DNA from: Montifringilla adamsi
Lineage: Eukaryota > Chordata > Aves > Passeriformes > Passeridae
Length of the DNA: 64,000 bases
NCBI GenBank assembly: GCA_017590115.1
Contig: JAGGNK010008670.1
Span: 3,596,001 to 3,660,000 of the forward strand
Direction of reading: 5' to 3'
A program made the position numbers and the translations under genes. Numbering within the stretch: position 1 is the first letter of the stretch; every line of letters begins with the position of its first letter. The notes beneath the pieces are model-generated. The model did not search any database, was not told where the DNA came from, and worked only from the letters and a program-made list of their open reading frames with translations. This document shows positions 12,721-23,900 of the stretch, piece by piece.

Positions 12721-14280
12721 TTTGGTCCCATCAGAAGGCTGTGGAAGACAAGAATTACAGTTCAATCTTTTTGGCTTTAATTTAAGCTGAAGACACCTGA
12801 GGTGAAAAAGTCACAAGTATGTTTGTAGTCCAAAGCAGAAGGAATTGCACACTGAGATCTAAGAAGAATAATTTTCAGAATGTTAAGATAACAATTTAAT
12901 TATTTCCTTCAGAAATTCAAAACTGAATTACCAAAGCCAGCACATCCACATAATTTGGGGCAGTGTCTGAAGTCTTCATTCCTTTACTCTTCGTTGTCTC
13001 TGCTCACAGCTTGCAATTAAATAAAATGCTATGAAAATTCAGGGCCAGCTGTTAGCATCATCTACCACTGGCAAAAAATAGCACCAGGGAAAATTAACCT
13101 GGTGTCTGATTAAATTAAAGTCCAATGGACCAGGCATGGCTGCTTCTGTGTGCACCTTTCTAGGGACCACCAGCTCCAGCTGAAGGGCAGTGCATGGCTC
13201 TCTTTCTAGTACATCCATAGGAAATGGCTGTGAAAATAATTCTGCTATTGGCAGAATATGGGGTTTTTTTCAAAACTAAGAATAAAACCACAGATCAAAA
13301 TCCCTACTCTTCCTGCAGTGATTTCTCATACTGATAATTAAGTCCATTTTGCATATTGCAAAATCACACTGACTGTCACTGTAAATTTTCTCCAGTTATT
13401 GACAAACTGTTTGCAGATCCAGAGATGAGTGGGCCTTTTTCTAAATCCATGATTATGTATATATATATCACCTACATCACTGACATCATCCAATAAACTT
13501 AATTGACGGTGGTTTGTCTTAACTAACCTACGTTTTCAAGGTGTTGTCATGCAGAATGAAATGTGTGTGCATTTAAAATCTGCACCCCCCGGGACGGCTG
13601 GCATAGGTACAAATTCTCAGTTATAAAGCTGAGTTATAACCCAGCCTTCCCAAGAAATGCTGATGGCATTAGTGGTGTGATTCCTGATAAGATGCCCAAG
13701 CCTTCCTTCCCTTGGTGCTACCTCTGAACCAGCATGTGCAGGTTTCCCAGCTGCCTCCAGGGATGGTTAATCACCAGCCAGTGATGCATTTCTCTCCCTG
13801 GCCACACAGACCAACAGGGACAGCACGTACATTGGTCCCTGCAATATCATCACCTCACTCTGCCTCTGCAGTTTTGCCACGTGAACTTTATTTTCCATGG
13901 AACTGTCTGATGAAAAATAATGAACAAATTTCTCATATTCCACAGACAGGGACACATCACGACAAGACTAATACCAGACTTATGTTATGATTCAAAGGAA
14001 TCATACAGCTCTGCCTCACCAGAAACCACTTGGAACAGGATCATTGCTTTGGATGCGCACAAGGCAGCCATGGAACAAATGAGCACGCCAAAACATAGCA
14101 GAGCTCAAGACACTTCTGAGTTTTTAATATCTTATTAGAGATGAGTAAATGCATCTGAGAACAAAGCACACAATTAACTGATCTTATTCCAGACCCTTTC
14201 AAAATCCATGCAGTGAAGTCCCTCTTCCCCTCCCTGCCACTGAAGCCCAGAAGACACATTATCTTTGAAAATATGCTGCA
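12721..14280. other. Gene-free unique noncoding DNA
   Basis: A short TA-dinucleotide stretch lies near 13455-13468. Frames at 13712-13990 and 14041-14259 are short and unrecognisable. CTCCAGGGATGGT near 13757 recalls a CR1 string, but the flanks do not continue the match. Confidence 0.65.
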
Positions 14281-14560
14281 GAATTCCCAGGGTCAGCGGG
14301 TCTGGCATCGTCTGCCGGGCTGGCTGCAGACTCGGCATCGCGTGCGCTGGGGCTTCCTCGGGGGAAGCAGCACTCGCTGCATTCCACCTTCTTAATGGGG
14401 TGTAATCAGGAACACGTTTGCTTCAGACCTATTAGTGAACTTCCCGCTTTCAACCCAGACTCTTTTCTAAAGTCATTTTTGTAAAACCTCAATATGAAAT
14501 TGTTGTCGTTTTGTTAACAACGGTACCTGGCGTTCTCTCTGATGAGATCTCAGCCCAGTG
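14281..14560. promoter_or_regulatory. CpG-dense patch with adjoining enhancer-like sequence
   Basis: Nine CpG dinucleotides fall within 14296-14375, in a neighbourhood where CpG is rare. Inside the patch an imperfect repeat is visible: GGCATCG occurs at 14304-14310 and 14334-14340, each followed by a TGC and GCTGG string. Downstream lies a perfect 10-bp palindrome, TTGTTAACAA (14511-14520), next to CGGTACC. The patch is too small for a classical CpG island promoter and no exon follows. A short unmethylated enhancer or conserved element is the likelier reading. Confidence 0.35.
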
Positions 14561-17500
14561 TGTTTCCCTGCTTTTTGCAAGAGAAAGAGCAAGTAGCATG
14601 TCTGTGTTTTCCTTTCTCCTTTAATTTTCTTTTTCTTCTTTTATTTTTTTAATCTGTACAAAATAATGGGATGTTGTGTTTTTCCGATACTGAATGTGAG
14701 AGTCACAACTCAGAGTTGGAAAAGCCTGCCTTAATTTTTGGCTACAAATGCTGTATTTGTTTTTGGATCACTGCATAAATGGGGTAAGATTAATACTTCC
14801 TTGGTTTCAAAAACTCACTGTACAAATTTGCCTGACTCAAATACTGAACTTGTGAGTTGTCAGTTTAAACAAGCAGTGTGTTTCTTTGTCATTACCCAAA
14901 AGAAAAATAAATTATAGATCCTCCCTCCCCACTGCACTCCAAAGGGCTGTCATTTAAGAAATGACAGTGCTGGTAACTGCATCCACAAGTTTTGCTCAAC
15001 ATCAAAATTGCCCAGTTTTAATACTGGGGCATTCCATTCAGACAGAGATGCTGACAATCAGCCCAGCTTAAAAACTACTATTGGGCACATAAATAGCCAG
15101 CTCAAATACTGGCTTGCACTGAATCAGATTTATTAGTACACTCACAAGACAAAAGGGCAGAAGCAGCTATCTCATGTGACTGCGCTGCTCAGGCTATTGT
15201 ATTTTACCCAGACACCCTTGAAAGCAGCTGGAAATCCTGGATTTGGCTCAAGCACACCCAGAAACAGCACAGTTCCACAGGGTTGAGGAATGTGCCCATT
15301 ACCCAGCAGGTTTGCTGTAGGGGTTTATCCCCTTTGTTGTCCAAGACCCTCTGCAGGCAGCTCCCCACACCCAGGGCCCCTCAAGAGCCCCCTCAAACAG
15401 CTGGGGAACCTCCCCAAAATCACATTTCCCTATTAGGCCAGTGGAGCACTCCAGCTCTGGCCTCCTCTGACTCTAGAGGACGTGGAAGGAGTTCTCCAGC
15501 CTTGGCTGTGCTCTGAGTGGAGTTCCTCCCTGGACTGCATCCAGCCAGCACGGCTTTCCCAGCCCAGCCTCCCAGAAAACCTGAACAGAGTCCACCCTGT
15601 CAGCCTGGCAGGGAGCACGGCTCAGAATTCATGTTTTATGAAAGCAACATCAGGAACACCTTTCAGTGTGCATGAGCATCTATTCCTACACTCAGAAAAA
15701 GCTCCCTTCCAGCTCTTGGCACTATCTGTGACCACGAGAAGAAGAAATGCTAAAATCCCTCTGTCTAAATCACTGGACTGGGATTAAGATAAACTTAGGT
15801 TCAGTTCTTAACCCTACCACAATATTTTTGTGCATTACAGCTGCCTGTGAAACTCTTCCATATCCTGGAAATCCCAGTTTATAGAATTGCCAGAGCTGCA
15901 TAGAAACAAGAAATTTCAATTTTGGAGGGAAAAAACCTCTAAATTTGAACTGAAAACCAAAAGGCCAATGCTGCCCTTGAAACAAATACTCAGGAAAAAT
16001 TCCTGGATTCAGAGACACTTAAACAATAAGTCAACATTTCATTTAATATTTAAACTTACTTAGGTTAAATCTGTTCACTTTTAATTTTTATTTTAAAGGC
16101 TGCAAAATGTTAAGAGAAAAAAATGTTGTATTACAAATTTGTATTTAGAATAAACAAATTATTCTATTATATATATATATCTCAAAACAAAAAATATGCT
16201 GACACTAGAGAAACAAAATGGGAAAACTGAACACAAATGTTAATTTTTAAATAAGTCACTACAACTTTCCCATTAAAAGTGTGGAAATATAGACAGTCTC
16301 CCACAAAACACTGCTTTTTTTTTTTTTTTGGAAGATTTCTCAATGGTTTTGCTTACAGTGAAACAATATTACCATCAGGTGCTGTGTGGATGAAGACACC
16401 AGATGTTCCTTGGTATCTGCATAGTCACCTTCTTTCAGAAGACAACTGATAAATAGCACCTGCTACACATTTTGTTTCTCATGAGCCAAAAGGCCTGGAA
16501 AGGGGAATGGAAACACCTTGTCTTTTCATGCCTTCAGTGACTCAGGTGGCTGTGGAGCCACGTGCTGAAAAGGAAAAACTTCCATGCTCATTTTATTTGT
16601 CAATCAATTTTTGGAATTTCCTATTATTTCTAATCTCTCTCCCAGATGAGACCAAGACCTCAAGGAGAGAGTTGGTGGTCAGGACAAGTGCTGGGAGAGG
16701 CAGGAGCTGGGTTTAACTCCCTGGATCAAACACCTGACCAAGCAGAAGATGGCTCATGGAATGGTAACACCAGCTCAGCTGGTGACTGACACATTGCAGA
16801 CACACTCACCAGCCAGGGTAGTCATATTTTCTATGCCTGTAACCACCACACCCAACCCTGAGACACATTTCCAAAGGGGAACCTCAATGCAAGGAGAAGA
16901 TTCTCATGAAAGCCTCTTGGGTTTAAGGTATCCATATTTTCTGACAGAAAACAATTTCCTTTATTCGAACAAGAGAATCACCAACAGCTCCAGGCTGGAC
17001 ACTGGTTTTGCCTCGAGGTAACATCCTTCTGCTTAGGAAGCAGCTATTTATCAGCTGCTCCCAGTGCCCTGGACTAGGAGTGCCCATCCCATTGCTGGGA
17101 CCCCTCTTCCCACCCTCCCTGTGCTCTACACTTCACCTGCTACCTGTGACGAGCATCCTGCCTCTGGAAAGAGTCTTCTCCCTCACTAGTGGTGCTTTAA
17201 AAGCTCCTGGAGGATTGGTTTTCAACAGCAGATGGCAGATGTGGGGACGCTCACCTGAGCCTTCCTCAGAGACCTGGCAGTTTAAAGAGTTTATGGCCAA
17301 ACTTCAGCAGAGCTGCTCCAGCCGGCTCCCGGGGAGAAATCTCACACGGCGCTTCTGTTTCTCTTCACTCATTCAGGCTCCATATGTGGAAACCCAAGGT
17401 GTAAAAAAACAGAGCCTGATCTAAATATTGCATAGCCAAGCCCGGCAGCTAAGCCATCATTAGGTGTTGACTTGACAAATTTTCTGGGGTCAGTACCTGT

Positions 17501-18580
17501 GTAGTCTTTCCTATAAAGCAAGCCAGCTTGTTTCTCTCTTCTTGCTGTTGCAGGCCAGTTTTAAACCTCCCCGAAGACTTTATTTGGAGGATGTGCCTTT
17601 GCTTATGGAAAAGTAACATGTGCAGACAAAATAACTGTTTTTCAGGTTTGATACTCAAGCCCAGCTGAAACTAATCAAAAGTCTGAGATCTTTGGACCCT
17701 GGAAGGGCAAAACTCCTAATGAAGACAGATGTTGGACAACAGGGGGAATGAAAGGGTATCTGGTCTCCTCTGTACCACAGGGTGGATTTCCCAAAGGAAT
17801 TAAAGTGATTGAGTTGTGTCCTTTTTAAACATTATCCTTCTATTTCTTCCACTTAAAGTCATCTCACATGTGTACTTTTCCCTGCTTCCTTCAAGACCTA
17901 TAAAAGATGCTGGTGCTTGTTTGTTTTGAGGGATATAACTGGGAAATCTTTCACAGAAAAAGTTATTTATCATTAGCTTTGAGGATTTACTCAATGACTT
18001 GGCCAGCTCAGCCAAATCCTACTTATGCACTCATTTACCTGTGACACAAGCTCAGCTCCCACTCAAACACCTAAAGGAAAAATGTGATTTCTCTACAGTG
18101 ACAACATCCACCGGTTTTTGCTGTGGAAAATGTGTTAAAAATGAGAAAAACAGCTCAATGCCAAAAATAGCCCATCCCAGGGCTGCTTTAGTGAGACCAG
18201 AGTCTTTCTTAATATCACATATATTGTTGAAACTGATGTCCCATATCTATCCTAGCTGAAGATATAGAAGAAGCTTGTGTGCCATGAGATGTGGGCATGG
18301 CAGTGGCATCTCCTTTTCCACCCCAACTCTTGGATCCATTTATGCCCTAAAACATGTCATTTCACTATACTTCACGTTATATCAACTTTTATTGCTCCAC
18401 ATTCTATTGGCTATGAAATGATCCAACCCTTTAAAAAAGGAATAAAAAGTGCAAATAATGGAATTTGTCTCTATCACTGAAGAACACAGAGTTTTACCAG
18501 GAGAAGTTTAATAAATAAAGGCCCTTGTCCCCACCCTGCCTTGCCATTTGTAGTTTCCCAGATCCCTTAATGCCTAACCT
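14561..18580. other. Gene-free unique noncoding DNA
   Basis: No supportable gene. A T15 run lies at 16315-16329 and a TA-dinucleotide tract near 16170-16181. A C-rich patch at 15280-15620 carries overlapping open frames on both strands and no recognisable protein. The 138-codon frame at 17008-17424 has no recognisable domain, and a CTCF-like motif (17225-17238) lies inside it. Confidence 0.65.
17225..17238 (+). promoter_or_regulatory. Candidate CTCF-like site (13 of 14 core positions)
   Basis: ACAGCAGATGGCAG differs from the CCASYAGRKGGCRS consensus only at the first base. It shares its last 13 bases with the perfect site about 10.3 kb upstream and has the same orientation. Tandem same-direction CTCF motifs are compatible with a boundary, but a single core match is weak evidence by itself. 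Confidence 0.35.
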
Positions 18581-18770
18581 TCAGTTGCTGTGAAACCAGA
18601 TGGTTAAACAATTAGATAAATCACGGGCATTGCTTACTTTGTCTCTTCTGTAAGCACCAAACAATAAATCTCACAACTTTCTTGCCACGAAAGCGACGGT
18701 GAATGCCCAACCCCGGCTCAGCAGCTGGACTCCTATTTCCTGGGCCCGCAGAAGACAGAAAATATCACAT
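18580..18770. promoter_or_regulatory. Candidate conserved noncoding element
   Basis: The block contains TTAAACAATTAGATAAATCA at about 18604-18623, followed by AACAATAAATC and an unusual trio of CpGs in CCACGAAAGCGACGG. The mix of homeodomain- and forkhead-like AT-rich strings with scattered CpG resembles a vertebrate enhancer. No conservation could be tested. Confidence 0.22.
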
Positions 18771-20400
18771 TTCTACCTCATTCGACCCTTTCAAAATCCC
18801 TGTCACGCTTCATTGCTTTACAAGGCATCATTTCACTGTTGCAACAAAGATTACAGGGAATCTAACAGGTAAGGCCCCAAGCAAACACGGAGCAGAGCAG
18901 ACCCAAACAGGAGGCACAAGGACTTCATGTCTTATCTGCTCCCCATCTTGGCATTTCTAACCACAGGACTGCCCTGCTGACAGCCCTGCCTGTCCTCAGG
19001 CAATGAATCTGTAATAAGATATACACACACAACAAATAATAGAGGTGGTTTGTTGTGTTTGGGGTTTATTTTTTTCAGAAAAATATATATACCAAGGTAA
19101 TTAAATTGCTAACATGATGGATGGCCTCATTTTATATTTGAATTCAAAGTGACTTGCTATAACATACAAAAAAGTGACTTGCTGCAAAAAAACCCTGTAA
19201 TGATATAACTTGCACTGAAATAAAAATATGGATATTTTCCTTGAATTGTGAAGAATCTAACTTTGATGTTCTTGCAATGACAATGTATAGCATTTGGATG
19301 TTTTATCCCAAATCCTAGAGCATTTTGGAGGTATTAAGTAACTCAAAAGTAGAGAAACTGAGGCACTGTGAGGTTGCAATATATTTCAGATAACACAGAA
19401 AAAAAAATACTTAGGAAAAAAAAATCACAATAACCTTGGAAGGAGACTAATTATTTCAGTACTGGACCTTATAGAAGCCCTGCAAAATAAGATATTGTAT
19501 ATGACTTTGGCAGCATCACTTGTAGTTAAAGTTTTACAGATCTCATTTTCAGCTGTACTGGCCTAAAGAGACTGTAAGAGTATCATATCAATACCACTGT
19601 GACATCATCATGATATGGGAAAACTGTCTGATTTCCTCATCCCCCTTTCTCTCATCCCACAGGAAAAAAATAAGAAGCACTGACCAGCAGCTAAAAATAT
19701 TTCAGAATAGCTTCAGGACTTTCACAGAGTCATTAAACAAACTAAGGATTTGATGTCATGTTTGAAGGCTGCTGTTAATGGGAAGTTTGGGTTGTAATGC
19801 GTTATAATTTAGGAGACCTAACTTTGCATTTGTTCTCTTTCTGTGAGAAATTTGTGATCCATACTGCAAGCTGTGGAAGCATTGGCCAGCAGCCATCAAA
19901 GTATTAAATGTAAATGGCTTGTTACCTCAGCAGTTATTTGCTGTGCAGCAATGCTGGGTTTAAAAATCCACTCCAAAATCCTGTAAATCCTGGTATATAT
20001 TTTCTTGCTTTTGCCTGACACTCACAGAGTTAACAGGCAAAACATTTCAATAAAACTTCCACACAAAGGAGCTAAGATGTTAAAAACTCACTGTTCACAT
20101 CTGTTCATCATTTCGTTGTGTGACCACACGTTAGATAACCGTGCGTACTCGCAAGAGCACAATACCCAGCCCTGACCTCAGCTGTGACATCAAACAAGCA
20201 CACGGGGGAATTATTCCAGGCTTTTGGGACTGGCATGGTTGACTTCCACAAAGCGGGGAGCAGAAAAACTCTGCCTGATGAGTGGTGAAACTGCAAGATT
20301 AGCAACCAACTTTTATCAGCCCTCCGCTGTGGGTTTCTTTGCAATAGGAAAATGTGAGAGTGTAAATAGGTCCATCCCCTAAAATTAGGCAAACATCATA
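18771..20400. other. Gene-free unique noncoding DNA
   Basis: Mostly AT-rich sequence with few open frames. A 13-bp direct repeat, AAAGTGACTTGCT, occurs at 19146-19158 and 19171-19183. A 7-bp inverted repeat, CATATCA/TGATATG, spans 19584-19617. Neither is long enough to suggest a mobile element or a structured RNA. Confidence 0.65.
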
Positions 20401-20545
20401 ACAGGGCAGTTAACTAACCTGTAATTACACTGTCACTTGTATTAACTCCATCACCCGCTAATAGAGTAAGTTATAGTGGAAGCAGCCAATGTTGTTAGGA
20501 GGGTTATTTATTTTATGCCCTAATTAATCAGTACTGACACTGAAC
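20400..20545. promoter_or_regulatory. Candidate conserved noncoding element
   Basis: A compact run of homeodomain-type and other sites: GTTAACTAAC near 20409, GTAATTACAC near 20421, CGCTAATAGAG near 20456, and CTAATTAATCAG near 20520. There is no repeat content. Enhancer function is inferred from motif density alone. Confidence 0.25.
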
Positions 20546-20900
20546 CACATCCTTCCTCCTTCCTCATTATTTAAATCACCCATTTATATGGATGAGCCTC
20601 TTTGCTTTGTGCATTTCATTAATGCCTCCACATGCTCCCACAAGGAAAGCGGCGGGTGCTGTTCCGGAGAGGGGCCAACAGAAACGCCTGGAGGTACTCT
20701 GCTCTCCCAGCCATTATTCCCTGGGAAGGGCAGTGGGAAGTCAATGGGGTTGAGTCTTTGGGGTCTGGTCCTCTCGCAGTGAAAGGGAAGAAGCAGCTTC
20801 CCTGTGTTTACCCAGTTACAAGCGTTTTTACTTGAGGAGACCGAGAAGGACATCTTTTGGGAGGGCAGCACCACACAAGGAAACCTTTGCTGCAAGACAG
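20546..20900. other. Noncoding sequence, possibly part of an ancient repeat
   Basis: GTGGGAAGTCAATGGGG near 20732 recalls the CAATGGG strings found within the archosaur and turtle repeat suspected at 20901-20927. The intervening DNA is too diverged to align by eye. The short frames here occur on both strands and are unrecognised. Confidence 0.35.
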
Positions 20901-20950
20901 GCACATGCTTAAGTGATTTCCTGAATCAAGGTCCTGATCCTAAAATTGGA
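20901..20950 (+). repeat. Second fragment of the possible ancient amniote repeat
   Basis: GCACATGCTTAAGTGATTTC at 20901, followed by CTGAATC and GTCCTGATCC, matches my memory of a widespread ancient sauropsid repeat. It also matches the reverse complement of about 680-705 in this window at 20 of 26 positions. The two copies lie in opposite orientations about 20 kb apart. The family name is not certain. Confidence 0.5.
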
Positions 20951-23900
20951 AGTGACGGGTAGAAGTTCCCTTACCCGCCGATCACCCGTCCTGAGGCTGC
21001 GAGTGAAATAGAGAAGTAAAAGCTACTTGGTCTGCAGGATGGAGATCAAAGTGTGGTGGGTTGAAATTGGCTAGAAGGCAATTCGAAAAAGTGAAATTCA
21101 GAATATCTTCTGCTGGGCTTTATGTAGGGGTACACAGTCTCTTATAGTTCCCCTAAACTTTGGGGGTTTTTTTGCACCCAGGTTTTAAGGGGTTATCTCT
21201 GCAGTGCTTCATAGCAGAACAGCCAAATCAAAGTCTGAATCAAAGTATTGATGGAACAGTCTAAAGCCAGATTTTCTTTACAGTCATTTATTTTACATTG
21301 CCCTTTTCCCAAGTTGTTTCTGAGTGCACACCTCCCAGGCAGACACTTGCTGTTGCACACGTGTAGACTCTGCAGAGCTGCTTGAAAAGGCTACCAGAAT
21401 TTTTTAAGTGACCACTAACTTGTTCAAACAAAATGCACAGATTGGCTGACATTAATGACTCTCCCTTGATGCAAGCAGCCTCTCTGAGGCTCTCTTGGAA
21501 GGTCAACAAGGAGATGGGGAAGCCTGGCTGAGCACCAGGCAGCAGGTCAGAGCCCAGCCTGGGCCCCTGGGAGACACCCGCTCACAATTTCCATGCTCTG
21601 CTGCCCTCCCTGGCACCACAGCTAAAGAAGTCTAACATTGAAAAAACACCCCAAACCTCTTTAAGTTGTTATTCTGCTTCCTGCCTTCAACACAAGCAGC
21701 TCCTGACACAGTTCAGTCACTTCCAAAGTGGGGCTGAGGTCTGAAAATTCAAAACTCACAGAGGATGGAGAGAAGGATGCATAGCCAGGGTTGGGAAAGC
21801 TTTAATGCTGTAACACTGTCCAAAAGCAGCTTAGCAGGATAATGGAAAAGGTCCTGTATGCCAGAGGAACAAAATCTGAACCCAGCCCGTTCAGGCCTCC
21901 CCTATATCCCCTTCAGGATGTCCAAGAGCCTCTGACACTACTCCAGACCCACACCATGCTGCCTAGGGCAGGGACACCTGGAAACACAGGCTCGTAGGTC
22001 AAACTGGTTATTGACAGACTCTTTGGAAGCTGCTCTTTCTAAAAGAAGACAAATGGCACAAGGCTGTGCATAGTTTACTTGAGTGAAGCTCAAACACAGC
22101 TTTGGTGGGCTTTCAGAGGACAAAAACCAGTTGCACGATTTACTTCAAAGCTGACATGATCCTACTTGCAATGGTAACAAAGGGATTTTTATAACTTCAG
22201 GAATTCTTAACCTGGAGTAAGCTGAGATGATCTAGTTCAAGAAAATATTTTAAAACACTGTGAACTATTAATTTGGATAACATTCTTGTTTTGGATGAAA
22301 CATGTACAATTTTACCAGTGCAGCTTTCAAGCAGCAGCTCCATGCCATCACTGGTAGCTGCAAACCAACACAGATCTCAAAAAAGAGGAAACATTATCCA
22401 GTGCCTCATTCTGAAACCAAAGGCCATGTGCAGCTCTATTAACTTGTGGTTCAAGGCCAATAATTAAACCATTCAGGTTCCGTCCAAATATTTTTCTGAG
22501 TCCCCAAACATTTTGCCAAACCATGAACTAATTTTCACCACGAGGGCTTTCTCGGATTTAGCACATATTTGGAGACAGTTGCTCACTCGGCAAAGCTCCA
22601 GGGGCTCTCAAAACCTTGTGGTGCAAACTGGTCAAAAGTTGCCAAGTGTGTATTGTCCCATGGAAGCTGGTGTGTCAGGAACCATATAAACCAAACCAAA
22701 GCTGTAAAACTTTTCCATGGAGCTTGTACCCAAAGTCATGTGAGGGCCTGTTGCCCACACTGTGAAATGTTGCTCAGACAAACCGGATTTTGTTCGTCCT
22801 TCCCTGTTACCTTCTGACTGTGAAGGAGGCCTTGGCCAGAATTTTCCTCTTTTTTTTATTTTCTGTGAAAGCCCCCATCTTATGTGTTTATTAGTGAAGA
22901 GAAAAATGATGAGCCTTCAGTGGGTTTCTTGATGTTGGTCCTTCCTGGCCAAAGCCCAAGAGTTTGAGTGTCCCATCACACTCTGTGTTTTAATGCTCTG
23001 TTTTTCCAGTCACTTAGATCTGGATATTTAAGGTGTATTTCTATTAGAATACACAAAATCTACTACATACGTGAATGTCCACTTAAACCATCTGACAAGG
23101 GAAGCATTTAAGGTCTGACATCTTTGGAGCAGAGCAAAAATCAGAAACTCTGGGACCAACCAAGTGCCCCATCCTGCTTTCATTTCAGTCAACAGCCCTG
23201 GTCCCAATGGCTCAGCGCTGACAACTATGAGAATTGCCAAAGAAATGCACATTAATTATCATTACTGTGTCTGTTATTGTATAACAGACTGTGATTCTGT
23301 GCTTTATCTCCTGGACCATTATCTCCTGCCATGTGATCTAAGTGTTGATACTGCTAATGTAAAGGAACACAGAACAGTAGTCATTTATCCTGCAAAAGAC
23401 CTCGTGCTTTTCTTGTTCTATCAATCATTAAACAAGTAATGTCTTTTGTGTTATTGCCTTGACATTCATTAACACTCACGTCACAGGAAATCTTTGCAAT
23501 TAAAAACCTTATTGACGATCTGTGGTTGTTTCTCATTGGCGTGTAACAAGCAAGATAATAAAAAATTAAAACAATAGTGTTATCATAGATAACTGAGGAG
23601 GTTTTTCCTTTTTCTTTTTGTGCCTCAACTATTTTAACGTTGCTGGTCTCTTTTTTAATTTGAACATGGACTCGAGGGCTATGAATGCTGGCAAACCACT
23701 TTTTATCAGCCCTGAACATCTGAACACCCCTTTGACACTAATCCTGTATCACCAGCTTTTGTGGAAACACTCAGCCTTGGAAAAGTCAGGCTATATGAGG
23801 ACAAGACAAAAGTTTCTCCCTCCGTGCTATTCTGTCCCTCAGAGACTGTAAGGACCACGTGTGCCAAACAGTGGCACAAGAGTACTGGGCTTTGCCCACT

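Noticed and set aside
13745..13775. CTCCAGGGATGGT string resembling a CR1 segment
   Set aside because: Flanking bases do not continue the CR1 match on either side.
18690..18715. CGGTGAATGCC, identical to 11 bases of mature miR-124
   Set aside because: The matching hairpin arm is absent upstream and the bases before the match differ. This is a chance similarity, not a miR-124 gene.
21048..21090. GTGGTGGGTTGA followed by TTGGCTAGAAGGC, recalling the 5' end of avian ERVL-type LTRs
   Set aside because: The similarity fades after about 25 bases, and no LTR body, paired LTR or primer-binding site is visible.
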